Assembly (NCBI RefSeq): GCF_020829595.1
Contig: NZ_JAIVFW010000032.1
Location: 18,225 to 82,224, forward strand
DNA length: 64,000 nt
DNA from: Nostoc sp. CHAB 5844
GTDB taxonomy: Bacteria; Cyanobacteriota; Cyanobacteriia; Cyanobacteriales; Nostocaceae
Direction of reading: 5' to 3'
The translations under genes and the position numbers were made by a program. This document shows positions 1 through 8,641 of this stretch, in pieces. How positions within the stretch are numbered: the first letter of the stretch is position 1; the number at the start of each line of letters is the position of its first letter. The notes under the pieces were generated by a model. It was not told where the DNA came from. It did not search any database and saw only the letters and a list, made by a program, of their open reading frames with translations.

Positions 1-1
1 T

Positions 2-226
2 ATATCAAGTATCAGCAGCATACTAAGATCTGGAAGGACTTTACAAGTTTCAATACAAGATAATCGCTGGCTTGATGAAAATACGCTTAGTTTAGAAAGC
101 GTAAATCTTATAAAAATATTTCTTGATAAAATTACAGGAAGCGGCAAGTTTTGTGTTGGAGTTAAATCCCCATTACAAAACTTGACTTCAGACGAACGAC
201 TTCTGACTTCCGATTCAGATAACTGA
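2..226 (+). CDS. Possible C-terminal end of an unknown protein, cut by the window edge
   Basis: An open frame runs from the window edge for 74 codons to a TGA stop. The start lies outside the window. I recognise no family. The last 15 codons or so overlap a stretch (TTGACTTCAGACGAACGACT) that looks like the short repeats common in intergenic DNA of this genome. The true coding end may therefore be earlier, or the frame may be fortuitous. Confidence 0.2.
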   Translation: MSSISSILRSGRTLQVSIQDNRWLDENTLSLESVNLIKIFLDKITGSGKFCVGVKSPLQNLTSDERLLTSDSDN

Positions 227-551
227 GTTTCTTTCCAAGATGGTTCCGAAACAGAATCACTGGGAATAGTTTGCAAAGACGAGGTATTTTTGGACAGCCT
301 TTCTGGTAATGTAGGAGTAGAGGACTAAGAACTTTCTATTGCATACACATTACTGCCAATATAAAAAAGTAACATTAACATAATTGATTTAAAATTAGTA
401 ATTTTTAATTAGGTTTTAGCACATAATTTCGTAAATTCATAGTGAATTATCTTGAAAAACCTCAGCGTACCTCTGCGCTAACCTTCTCTGCGAGACGCTT
501 TGCGAATGCGTACCTCTGCGTTTAAAAATGCTACAAGTTGAATGATTACTT
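227..551. other. Intergenic region with a 'CCTCTGCG' repeat
   Basis: No gene is supported here. Positions 459-522 hold a short dispersed-repeat type block in which CCTCTGCG-like words recur (around 463, 469 and 513) and a CTCTGCGAGACGC segment sits between them. This word is a typical intergenic repeat of Nostocales. The rest is AT-rich. Confidence 0.4.
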
Positions 552-1571
552 TTAATGATTACCCATCAGCAACTCCAATTTAAAAAAATCAATCAACTCT
601 TCCAAAGATGTATCTTCATCTGTGGGTGTAGTTAATTCAATCTCTTGAATTGTCTGAAAAGTTAAATGCTTAAAAATTTCACAAGTCAAAATGGCGATCG
701 CTTCTTTTGTCAGACTGGCAATTTCCTGGGGATAACGAATGAGTCTAGATTTTGCAAAATTAACTTGAAAGCGGGCGCGTTTTAAAAGGCGTTGTCGGAT
801 ATTCTCATAAAGTTCTGGATTCTCTACAGCTAAAGTTGCAGTTGTCTGATTTAAAATAACGGGTATGACATCTGGATTTTCTTCTAAAAAAAGCAGGCTG
901 CCTTCCTGATTGTAAGCAGCTATGCCATCCATCCCTAATGAGCCAATATCTGCAAGGGCAATGATACAAGCTACTATTGATAAATCTCTGGTTTGGTCGT
1001 AAAGGGCAGGTTGATAAATACCTTGGTCAGATGGATCGTAGATGCAAATCGTAGCTTGAATAGCATCTTGAATAATCGATATATCTGCCTCTGTAAACAG
1101 CACCGAATCATCAATACAATGCTCTTTTAACTGCTGATTTACTCCTTTTATATAATTGAATATTTTTTCAAAAGTTAGATTTTCACTTACTCCAGGTTCA
1201 CGCCGTCTGGAAGTATGAGGCTGCGTTTGGGGAACAAAAATCTGAATCATGTCATGAGCAACAGCACACAGTTCTAGTAGCAGATTTGTGCGTGTTATGT
1301 ATTCTGGTGTTAGCTCGTTACCTAGTGACGCTTGCCAATAAGGACAAATTACTTGAAAAATGGCATTTGCTCGGCGCTGTACATGATTTAGATGTTCACG
1401 GGTATGGTAGTAAAGCTGATTTTCAACAACTTCGCGGTCAAACTCCCCAACTGCAAAGTTTTTTACTCTAGCAACCACCTCTGCAAAGGTACTGGGAAGC
1501 CATGTTGAGTTCTCTACTGAATCTTCTTGGAAGTGCCTATTATTTTGGTTTAGTCGCTCATCTATAGACAA
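552..1571 (-). CDS. HD-domain phosphohydrolase-like protein
   Basis: A 339-residue soluble protein of unknown substrate. Residues about 50-120 contain the pattern expected of a helical HD-type metal-dependent phosphohydrolase: a YHTREHLNHV segment followed by ELCAVAHDMI, where the H-D pair would bind metal. Later helices are conserved in type but carry no motif I can name. The start is TTG at 1571, preceded by AGGAGAG at suitable spacing. An ATG ten bases downstream is out of frame and stops quickly. The gene is transcribed alone, away from the toxin-antitoxin pair. The HD call rests on motif spacing only, and the biological role is unknown. Confidence 0.55.
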   Translation of the reverse strand: MSIDERLNQNNRHFQEDSVENSTWLPSTFAEVVARVKNFAVGEFDREVVENQLYYHTREHLNHVQRRANAIFQVICPYWQASLGNELTPEYITRTNLLLELCAVAHDMIQIFVPQTQPHTSRRREPGVSENLTFEKIFNYIKGVNQQLKEHCIDDSVLFTEADISIIQDAIQATICIYDPSDQGIYQPALYDQTRDLSIVACIIALADIGSLGMDGIAAYNQEGSLLFLEENPDVIPVILNQTTATLAVENPELYENIRQRLLKRARFQVNFAKSRLIRYPQEIASLTKEAIAILTCEIFKHLTFQTIQEIELTTPTDEDTSLEELIDFFKLELLMGNH

Positions 1572-1939
1572 TATTAACTCTCCTAATCCGTGTTTTTGAG
1601 AACTTTAATGCTCGGTAACAGCTACTTTTTGCATGAAAAACGTCATTTCGCTGTTGTCTCTGCTATTGTTCCCATCGGTAGGGGAATATCACATAGTTTT
1701 ACGGAAAATTTTTTAAGTTTTTCTAGAACAGCAAAGTTTGCTAGAGAAGTAGTTGCTCAAGATTAGCCAAGTAAGCTTGAGGATTGCGACGGAATCGAAA
1801 ATTCAGTATAAACACTGAACTATTACTCAAGTTGCTAGATTTAAACTAAATGCTTGAAGGTTGGTAATACTGCCAGTAATTGTCCGTGTGCTAGTACGGA
1901 AGACCCCGTTTTTTTAACTTAGCCTAAAGGTTAATTTAG
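1572..1939. other. Intergenic, nothing identified
   Basis: About 370 bases without a supportable gene. A short hairpin (CCGT...ACGG) near 1886-1901, followed by a T run on the plus strand, could be a weak terminator, but no plus-strand gene precedes it. Confidence 0.3.
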
Positions 1940-2368
1940 CTACACTGACCAATCTTGGATAGTTAGCCCTGGTACTTTCTTGAAGTCTTGCAGGTTTCTA
2001 CTTAATAAAATACCACCGTTAGCAAGGGTAATCACTGCGATTCGTAAATCTAGAGTACCAATGCGAATTCCTGCTTTTCTGAATTCTCGAAAATACTCAT
2101 CCGCTTTGAGGTCGTACTCCAAAATGTCCAAATCTGAAAACAGAACGAAGATTTGTTTTAATTTATTATATGCCCCAACCAAGGCTTGAGGTGTAGTAGC
2201 TTTACGAATTTGAGCTATGCGTCCAGCATACTGCTCCTCAAGACTTACAACCGTTGTAAATAGTGTGTCGGAAGAATGTTGTCGCGTCCTAATAATACGC
2301 TCGCATACTTGAGGGTGATTGCGTTCGTAAAGACTAAGATGGTCTGTATCCATTACGTAGCAAGTCAT
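1940..2368 (-). CDS. PIN-domain ribonuclease toxin, VapC-like
   Basis: A 142-residue PIN domain, the fold of VapC-type toxins that cleave RNA using Mg2+ held by acidic residues. The N-terminus MTCYVMDTDHLSLYERN supplies the first catalytic Asp with the usual D-T-(D/N)-x-L spacing. A central Glu lies in SLEEQYAGR. The C-terminal block GTLDLRIAVITLANGGILLS followed by SRNLQDF is characteristic of the family. The ATG overlaps the stop of the upstream small gene by four bases (ATGA), so the two are translationally coupled, as expected for a type II toxin-antitoxin operon. It looks intact. The exact RNA target cannot be read from sequence. Confidence 0.85.
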   Translation of the reverse strand: MTCYVMDTDHLSLYERNHPQVCERIIRTRQHSSDTLFTTVVSLEEQYAGRIAQIRKATTPQALVGAYNKLKQIFVLFSDLDILEYDLKADEYFREFRKAGIRIGTLDLRIAVITLANGGILLSRNLQDFKKVPGLTIQDWSV

Positions 2369-2676
2369 TCAAAAACCTCATCCTCCGAAACTTGCTGACG
2401 ATAAGCTGCAACTTCTGCTAAGAAATCATCAAATGTTGGGTCTGAAGCAAAAATACCCATATGTTTTAGCCAAGAATCTGTTTCTTGCTGAGATCGCTCT
2501 TCACCTACCTCAATAGTGACTAGCTCACCCGATGCCAGTTGCGTTTCTAAAGCAGCTTTAGCAAGCGCTATTGCTTCTTCCTTTGTGCGACCTTCAACTG
2601 TACTATTGGGAATACCAACAATAGAAGCGATAAATTTATTCTCTGGATGACTTTGAACAAAAACCTGATACTGCAC
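2365..2676 (-). CDS. HicB-like antitoxin partner of the PIN toxin
   Basis: A 103-residue protein upstream of and overlapping the PIN toxin. The N-terminal half (YQVFVQSHPENKFIASIVGI, then EGRTKEEAIALAKAAL) resembles the partially degraded RNase-H-like fold of HicB antitoxins. The acidic C-terminal half (residues about 65-103) would be the toxin-neutralising tail. HicB folds normally pair with HicA; pairing with a PIN toxin is a variant seen in cyanobacteria (from memory). It probably represses its own promoter, but no operator is evident. Confidence 0.65.
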   Translation of the reverse strand: MQYQVFVQSHPENKFIASIVGIPNSTVEGRTKEEAIALAKAALETQLASGELVTIEVGEERSQQETDSWLKHMGIFASDPTFDDFLAEVAAYRQQVSEDEVFE

Positions 2677-2976
2677 GCGTTAATCCCTCCAAACATGCAT
2701 ATTAATATTAATTTTATAACAGTAGAACCTACGCGCAGAAACCGGGAGTATTTGGATTTTACCCACTTTCAATCATAGCGATCGCACCATCATAATGAAT
2801 TTGTTGGGTTTCACTGCGTTTTACCCAAGCCTCTTGGGGAGCGAGTTATGTTAGTTGATTGAACATTTTGGGAAATATGACACCATGTGTAAAAATCGGT
2901 GACTCATTCACACTGAGGCAACTACAACAGTAGTGTTTAGCACCATCAGGAATATGCCAGATTTCGCAGGAGCAGA
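2677..2976. other. Intergenic region between divergent TA operon and NHLP transporter
   Basis: About 300 bases between divergently transcribed genes, so promoters for both must lie here. I see no convincing -35/-10 pair. A CCCAAGCCTCTTGGGG hairpin is at about 2823-2838. An AGGAG Shine-Dalgarno at 2968-2972 precedes the transporter start. Confidence 0.4.
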
Positions 2977-5271
2977 TTGGTGTTTAAGTTCAGTCAAGTA
3001 AAGCAAGTGACAAAACGTGTGAGAACGCCGACAGTTCTGCAAATGGAAGAAGTAGAGTGCGGCGCTGCGGCATTAGGGATCATTTTGGGTTACTACGAAC
3101 GCTTTGTACCATTAGCAGAATTACGCCAAGAATGTGGTGTTTCGCGGGATGGTAGCCAACCTGCTAGCATTGTCAAAGCTGCGCGAAATTACGGACTGCG
3201 GGCTAAAGCTTTTAAAAAGCAGACTTCGCAGCTTGCTCAAATGCGCTTACCTGTAATCACTTTCTGGAATTTTAGCCATTTATTGGTAGTTGAAGGCTTT
3301 GAGGCAGACAAAGTTTACCTAAACGATCCAGCGACAGGGCCGCGAACAGTTTCATTGCAGGAGTTTGATGAGGCATATATTGGCATTGTCCTAATCATGG
3401 AACCGGAAGCGGGGTTCAAGAAAGGTGGACATAAGCCTAGTGTATTGCGATCGCTTTTGCAACGCTTGCATTCCTCAATGGGAGCAGTGGTGCTGAGTGT
3501 ACTGATTGGCTTTTTACTCGTATTGCCAGGAATGGCTTTACCTGTATTTAACCAAGTATTTGTGGATCAAATTTTGATAGAAGGGAGGTCAGATTGGCTG
3601 CGTCCATTGCTGCTAGGAATGTTAGTAACCGCAGCAATCCAAGGATTTTTATTTTTCCTGCAACGGCGTTATTTACGTCAGTTGCAAATTAAGTTAGCTG
3701 CGAGTATGTCCAGCCGCTTTTTATGGCATCTGCTTAAGTTGCCTGTTAGCTTCTATACACAACGCTTCCCTGGCGAAATTAGTAGTCGGATTAAGCTAAA
3801 TGATAAAGTGGCGCAGGTGTTATCTGGCTCAATGGCGAATACTTTCATCAATCTGTTCATGGCGGCATTTTACGGGCTAGTGATGTTTGCTTATAATTGG
3901 CTGTTGACTAGTATTGCTATATTCTTTGCAGTTATAAATGTATTGATACTCCAGTGGGTGGAACGCTGGCGAGAAGATAACTTCATGCAGTCTGACAAAG
4001 ACTGGAGTAAAGCTGAAGGTGTAGCGATCGCTGGTATCCAGAGTATTGAAACGTTAAAAGCATCAGCTTTAGAATCTGATATGTTTGCTCGTTGGGCGGG
4101 CTACATTTCTAAAAGTTGGAATGCTTTTACAGAAATTGCAGTTATTAATGAACTTTTGTTTGTACTGCCTGTACTGCTGTCAGGTTTAACAACTATGCTA
4201 GTTTTGGCAGTAGGCGGCTGGCAAGTAATCGATGGAAAAATGACTATTGGGATGCTGGTAGGGTTTCAAAGTCTGATGACAAGCTTTCAAGAACCTGTTA
4301 ACCAGTTGATGGGATTTGCTTCAATGTTGCAAACCCTTAGTGGTAATTTGATGCGCTTAGATGATGTCTTAGCAAATAATACTGACCCACAGTTGGAACC
4401 AGAGAGGGAGTCAAGAGTTAGCTTTGTAGGAGCAGGGACAGAAGAACGTCGAAGCGATCGTCATGATGAAAGCTTCGGCTACACAAGGGAAGCCTGGATT
4501 GGCAAGGTTAATTCCTATATTCCTATTCGCCTGCAAGGACATATTGAATTGCGAAACGTCACCTTTGGCTACGCTAAAGTTAGTAAACCGCTTGTAGAAA
4601 ACTTTAGCTGTGTCGTTGAGCCAGGACAGCGAATAGCGTTAGTTGGAGGGAGTGGTTCTGGAAAATCTACTATTGCCAAGTTGGTAGCAGGGCTTTACGA
4701 ACCTTGGTCAGGGGAGATACTGTTTGATGGTATCCCGCGTCAGGAAATTCCCCGCTCAGTGTTAGTAAATTCTATTGCTACAGTAGAGCAAGAAATTTTC
4801 TTATTTTCTGGGATGGTACGCGATAATTTAACTTTGTGGGATTCTAGTATTCCCGATTCTCAAATTCGCCGCGCCTGTGTAGATGCCCGGATTCAGGATG
4901 TAATATTGGCGCTTCCTGGTGGGTATAATGGAGAACTACTAGAAGGTGGTGTTAATTTAAGCGGCGGACAGCGACAAAGGTTAGAAATTGCGCGATCGCT
5001 CATCAACAACCCCAGTATTTTAATTTTGGATGAGGCTACTAGCGCCCTGGATGGGGAAACAGAGCAAATTATCTATGACAAACTCCGGCAAAGGGGATGC
5101 AGTTGTTTAATTGTGGCGCACCGTCTCAGCAGTATTCGTGATTGTGATGAAATCATCGTCCTGGATAAAGGGGTAGTTGTCCAGCGAGGAACCCACGCCC
5201 AATTACTCCAAATGGGCGGATTTTACGCTGAACTTGTTCGTGGTGAGGAAGAGGCAGAAGATGAGTGTTAA
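2977..5271 (+). CDS. NHLP-type bacteriocin export ABC transporter with C39 peptidase domain
   Basis: A 764-residue peptidase-containing ABC exporter that would cleave a leader peptide after a double-glycine site and export the core across the inner membrane. Residues about 15-140 form a C39 peptidase: catalytic Cys28 in MEEVECGAAALG, with the His and Asp in NFSHLLVVEG and VYLNDPATG. Residues about 160-440 are the six-helix membrane domain. Residues about 515-760 are the nucleotide-binding domain with Walker A GGSGSGKST, signature LSGGQRQRLEIAR and Walker B ILILDEATSALD. Cys, order and length match the NHLM/NHLP peptidase-ABC family. The start is TTG at 2977 or, with better spacing from AGGAG, GTG at 2980. 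It overlaps the next gene by 11 bases. All catalytic motifs are intact although its partner gene is broken. A linker around residues 470-510 looks locally extended. Confidence 0.85.
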   Translation: MVFKFSQVKQVTKRVRTPTVLQMEEVECGAAALGIILGYYERFVPLAELRQECGVSRDGSQPASIVKAARNYGLRAKAFKKQTSQLAQMRLPVITFWNFSHLLVVEGFEADKVYLNDPATGPRTVSLQEFDEAYIGIVLIMEPEAGFKKGGHKPSVLRSLLQRLHSSMGAVVLSVLIGFLLVLPGMALPVFNQVFVDQILIEGRSDWLRPLLLGMLVTAAIQGFLFFLQRRYLRQLQIKLAASMSSRFLWHLLKLPVSFYTQRFPGEISSRIKLNDKVAQVLSGSMANTFINLFMAAFYGLVMFAYNWLLTSIAIFFAVINVLILQWVERWREDNFMQSDKDWSKAEGVAIAGIQSIETLKASALESDMFARWAGYISKSWNAFTEIAVINELLFVLPVLLSGLTTMLVLAVGGWQVIDGKMTIGMLVGFQSLMTSFQEPVNQLMGFASMLQTLSGNLMRLDDVLANNTDPQLEPERESRVSFVGAGTEERRSDRHDESFGYTREAWIGKVNSYIPIRLQGHIELRNVTFGYAKVSKPLVENFSCVVEPGQRIALVGGSGSGKSTIAKLVAGLYEPWSGEILFDGIPRQEIPRSVLVNSIATVEQEIFLFSGMVRDNLTLWDSSIPDSQIRRACVDARIQDVILALPGGYNGELLEGGVNLSGGQRQRLEIARSLINNPSILILDEATSALDGETEQIIYDKLRQRGCSCLIVAHRLSSIRDCDEIIVLDKGVVVQRGTHAQLLQMGGFYAELVRGEEEAEDEC

Positions 5272-6896
5272 ATCAAAGAAGCTAGAATCTTTCATTGTCG
5301 TTCCAGAGAATGAAGTATTGCTGTTAGATGATTCAGAAAGCTTATGGGTAATTGAGTCTGGCTCAATGACGGTGTATGCTGGCAAGGTGCAGTCAGGAGC
5401 CTTGCAATCAGCACGCCGCTATTTATTTGAGGTAGAAACAGGGGAAGCGTTATTTGGATTTGCACTTGAGGATGTACAAAACTCCACTCCATTAGATGGA
5501 AGCCGACTTCAGACAGGGTACTTATCCCCTGCTCCCGGAGAAACGCCTTCTTCTCTTTTAAGTAGGGGATTGGAGCCTACAAATTCTATTTGTATTTTGG
5601 CAGTTGCTACTACAGAAACCAGACTTCTGCGGATGACGTTGGGGGAATTAGAGAGCGATCGCACTCCTGACTATAATGCAAGTACAAATTCTTTCACAGC
5701 CATTCATTTAATTACCACTTGGTTTGAGCGTCTGAGTTCAGTCTTTCAACTTACTACTATTCCCTTACCACCGCCTCAACTTTCTAGCCAAACACCAAGG
5801 GATACTCAGCGCGTCATCCTCAAGAATTTCCATGACTCATTTGTTTCTAGTTTGCAAGAACTCGACCACTCAGCACAACAGGAAAACTTAATACAGTTCC
5901 AAGCACGGGAACGCCTGAACCAAAAGATGACAACGACCGCGCTAGCAGGGTTTGTTTCTTTACTGGATACACAGGAAAGTTCTGCCGCTCTAATTGGCGA
6001 TCCGCTATTGATAGCGGCTGGTGCTGTCGGACGAGCAATGGAAATTCCGATCCGTCCTGCTGCAAAATCGGAAGATATGAAGCGAGTCAAAGATCCACTA
6101 GAGGCGATCGCTCGTGCTTCGCGGATGCGGATTCGGCGAGTATTGTTGAGCGAACGTTGGTGGCGTGATGATTGTGGGCCTCTACTGGCTTACTTGCAAG
6201 ACCAAACGCCTGTAGCACTGTTACCTGTTAATAATAAATATTATGAGATTTATCATCCAGTCATATCGTGTCTGGTGAAAGACTTATCATTAAGGCAGCT
6301 TCAGGTGCAGAGGAGCAGAGGAGCAGGGGAGCAGAGGGGAGGGGTTTTTGGGTTCTCTGCATAGATTCGGGAATTATAACTAATTACCCGGACATGATAT
6401 CACCCATCGACGGCTCAAGGTGAATGACCATACCGCTAAATCGTTGGCTGCAACTGCATATATGTTCTATCCTCCCTTCCCAGATACAAAGTTAAATTTA
6501 CTAGCTTTGTTTCGGTACTCTATGCGGGGGGGATGGCAGTCAATACGGACGCTGTTGTTTATGGGCATACCAGGGGTAATCATTGGCATGATTGTCCCCC
6601 AAGCAATGGGAGTGCTAATTGATACTGCAATTCCCGATGCTGACCGGGGTTTGCTACTGCAACTCACCCTGGCAATGCTTGCGGCTACTTTTGGTACAAC
6701 CCTGTTTCGATTAACTCAGGGATTGGCTTTAGTGCGACTGGAATGTTACTCAATCTTTAACTTACAAGCTGGTGTATGGGATAGGTTGCTCAAGTTACCA
6801 CTGGGCTTTTTTCGGGACTACTCAGCGGGGGAAATATTATCCCGTGTTTCTGCGATTAACCAAATTCGGAATAAATTGGGTGGTGAAAAACTGTAA
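5261..6896 (+). pseudogene. Broken NHLP-type bacteriocin export ABC transporter (second subunit)
   Basis: This is the usual partner of the upstream transporter. The first piece (ATG 5261 to stop 6364) carries the N-terminal cyclic-nucleotide-binding-like and degenerate peptidase-like region, including PLEAIARASRMRIRRVLLSE and the Tyr-rich YEIYHP. The second piece (continuing frame to 6896) starts with the membrane domain: SLAATAYMFYPP, several hydrophobic helices, LPLGFFRDYSAGEILSRVSA, INQIRNKLGG. The two pieces are in different frames because a 142-bp inverted-repeat element sits at 6261-6402. Removing exactly those bases joins them in frame as YHPAHRRLKVND. The gene then stops four residues after INQIRNKLGG, so the remaining membrane helices and the whole ATPase domain are missing. 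The true start at 5261 overlaps the upstream stop. The product cannot be a working transporter. Confidence 0.85.
6261..6402. mobile_element. MITE-like element inside the NHLP ABC transporter gene
   Basis: Imperfect terminal inverted repeats of about 31 bases: the left end TCATATCGTGTCTGGTGAAA matches the reverse complement of the right end TGATATCATGTCCGGGTAAT, and roughly 22 of 31 bases agree over the arms. There is no coding capacity. The interior contains a GAGGAGCAGGGGAGCAG-type purine repeat common in this group. Deleting 6261-6402 restores the host reading frame. No clear target duplication is visible. Confidence 0.75.
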
Positions 6897-7326
6897 AAGT
6901 AGCTGTGCGATAGTTAGTCTCGATATGTAGCGGTAACATCTTTGTTGCATCGTAGAAATCTCCCACCAATTCACAAGGATTGGTATTTTTACCTTGTAAA
7001 TTAGCGATCGCCTGACGATACATCTGAATTAAATCAAAAACTGGCTTTTTCTTGAATTTTTGAATTGCCTCTACATAAGTAGCTAAATGCTTATCCACTT
7101 CTAACAAATCTTGACCACAAAAGTAGCAATGACTACTACAAGCATTAGCCGCAAATGAGGCGTATTCAAGTTTAAACCGTGCGATCGCTTCTGGGCTAGG
7201 ATACTCCTGTCCCAATAATTTCAACACTACTGGTTGGCGATCGAACTCTCGGTAACCTTGATACACCTGAGAACGAGGGCTGTCATAAAGTTCTCTTAAA
7301 ATTTTGTACCCTTCCAGTGCGATCAT
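6856..7326 (-). pseudogene. Internally deleted remnant of a Ser/Thr kinase-ATPase-histidine kinase
   Basis: The N-terminus (from Met at 7326, MIALEGYKILRELYD then RSQVYQGYREFDRQPVVLKL) is the beginning of the kinase domain found in the 1,791-residue protein at 40834. After about 55 residues it jumps to sequence of the helical-repeat middle region (HCYFCGQDLLEVDKHLATY, MYRQAIANL, NPCELVGDFYDATKMLPL), skipping the rest of the kinase and the AAA domain. The last residues (PIYSEFG) are the antisense of the broken ABC transporter, so the junction lies near 6885-6895. It is a rearrangement scar and not a functional kinase. The open frame can be extended upstream to 7380. Confidence 0.75.
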
Positions 7327-7380
7327 AGATTGCTCAAGCATTAGAGCTATTTTTACCAGCCTACCCAGTATAATTTGCAC

Positions 7381-7714
7381 ACTTTTAAAAGTGCCAAGAG
7401 TACTACAATAGTTTTTCGGATTTAGCTGAGGAAAACTTTCCCAAAATCAGTTAATGATGCAGTTTAGCTAAAAATGTGACAAGCTCAGTGTTTTAGCAAC
7501 ACTGAGCCTTAAAATCAGAATCTAGTTAAGAAGAATTCAGAATCAATTAGTGTATGATATGCTACGTGAACTATTTAGTGTGATGTTTCACCGTCTATTC
7601 ATCCGCTGCTTTGCACAGAACTCAATTCTGAATTCTGACTCTTGACTCCTAAATTCTGTTTTGTTCAATTTTCAGGTAATTACCCTATGTTAAGCTTAAC
7701 CGACTTAGTATTTA
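7381..7714. other. Intergenic, no gene seen
   Basis: Over 300 bases of AT-rich DNA between the kinase remnant and the first precursor gene of the minus-strand peptide cluster. It contains short 'GAATTCAGAAT / ATTCTGAATTCTGACTC' type repeat words (7530-7660), which are common in this genome. The 3' end of the bacteriocin cluster transcript presumably lies here. A hairpin with ACACTGAGC-type arms is at about 7477-7510 (CTCAGTGTTTTAGCAACACTGAG). Confidence 0.4.
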
Positions 7715-7990
7715 TTAGTTGCCGTCGCTACTACTATCATTGCCGTAAACTGGACGACATACGTATGTTGGATAACGACGGGAGCCATATCCATTAGATG
7801 GATATGATGGTTGCTCACCAATTGGGGATTGTCCACCTAAAATTGGTTGTCCGCCATTAGATGGTTGCCCTGTATATGGCGGAGTTCCTGGAATTTGTCC
7901 ATCACCAGTAGTTTGTCCACCAGATAACAGTTGCTGTTCTTCTGTTGATAACTCAACAAGTAAATTAGATGTCATGAATTTATGTGACAT
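7715..7990 (-). CDS. Double-glycine leader peptide precursor, CTB-bacteriocin-like
   Basis: A 91-residue secreted-peptide precursor. The leader MSHKFMTSNLLVELSTEEQQ ends in LLSGG, the classic double-glycine site cut by a C39 peptidase transporter; one such transporter is encoded at 8642. The core (about 66 residues) is Gly/Pro/Gln-rich with repeated GGQP-like units and a single Cys in TYVCRPVYG. The likely start is the ATG at 7990: a GTGAGGC box just upstream is shared with three sibling genes and acts as the Shine-Dalgarno. The GTG in that box is therefore not the start. No modification enzyme is nearby, so an unmodified peptide is the simplest reading. Its activity is unknown. Confidence 0.7.
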   Translation of the reverse strand: MSHKFMTSNLLVELSTEEQQLLSGGQTTGDGQIPGTPPYTGQPSNGGQPILGGQSPIGEQPSYPSNGYGSRRYPTYVCRPVYGNDSSSDGN

Positions 7991-8296
7991 GATTGTTTGC
8001 CTCACTTAGTTGATAGGTATAAAAAACCTATGCTTTGATTATTAACTATTTTATTTTTAAAAAAAATATTCTCTAGTCGTAATTTATTTATTAAATAACT
8101 CAATCTTTTGGTTTATTTTTTATATAATCATATAATTTATTTCTAATTAAAAAATGAAAAACTTTAACAATTGTTGCTAATTGCTAAAGTTAATTTACGT
8201 TATATTTGAGATAAATTATGTTGAGACGTAGCATTGCTACGTCTCAACTTGTATGTGTATCAAGATTTTGATAAATTGGTATCAGACAAACGCTAC
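7991..8296. other. Intergenic AT-rich region with palindrome
   Basis: Between two precursor genes of the same strand. It is strongly AT-rich near 8040-8170 and has a perfect hairpin at 8220-8248 (listed separately). No coding frame is supported. Confidence 0.4.
8220..8248. repeat. Perfect 13-bp-arm palindrome
   Basis: The arms GTTGAGACGTAGC and GCTACGTCTCAAC are exact complements around a 3-base loop (ATT). This GAGACGT...ACGTCTC palindrome is a recurrent intergenic element in Nostocales. Here, on the minus strand, it lies between the 3' end of the 8297 precursor gene and the 7715 precursor gene. It could act as an RNA stabiliser or attenuator. Confidence 0.7.
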
Positions 8297-8611
8297 TTAT
8301 GTAAACAATCCTTTTAATAAGGTATTCATCAAACTATTCCACCTATTGTTAATAAAATTCAACATTGGCCAGCGAAAGGTTACAGAAGTTCCTAAAGTAA
8401 TTTGCGACAAATTATATTTAGTGGTTTGTGTGCTAGACTCACTTCCTAAATTTAATTTATTCTCTGACTCAGTTTGGATGTTAGTTTGTTGAAAGAAAAA
8501 ATCACTTTTACCAAAAAAGTCTGAATCTTGTCCAGCAGCTACGCATTCTTGCTCTTGTGCAGATAATTCTCTGAATAGTTGAGAATTGTTGATTTCGTTA
8601 TTTTTAAACAC
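8297..8611 (-). CDS. Divergent export-peptide precursor with Ala-Gly leader end
   Basis: A 104-residue protein encoded directly downstream of the C39 transporter gene, 30 bases away. Its N-terminus (NSQLFRELSAQEQECVAAGQ) matches the leader pattern of its neighbours (ELS.xEQ), but the processing site reads Ala-Gly in place of Gly-Gly. The core is Ser/Thr/Asn/Gln-rich and ends in a hydrophobic-basic segment (WPMLNFINNRWNSLMNTLLK) that could be an amphipathic helix. The start is GTG at 8611, preceded by GTGAGGAG. Since C39 peptidases accept GA and GG and sometimes AG, processing is plausible but not certain. Confidence 0.6.
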   Translation of the reverse strand: MFKNNEINNSQLFRELSAQEQECVAAGQDSDFFGKSDFFFQQTNIQTESENKLNLGSESSTQTTKYNLSQITLGTSVTFRWPMLNFINNRWNSLMNTLLKGLFT

Positions 8612-8641
8612 AGTATTAACTCCTCACATTGAGCGATGTTT

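Noticed and set aside
5177..5260. Upstream start for the second NHLP transporter
   Set aside because: Residues before the Met at 5261 are the out-of-frame translation of the upstream transporter; the conserved N-terminus begins at 5261.
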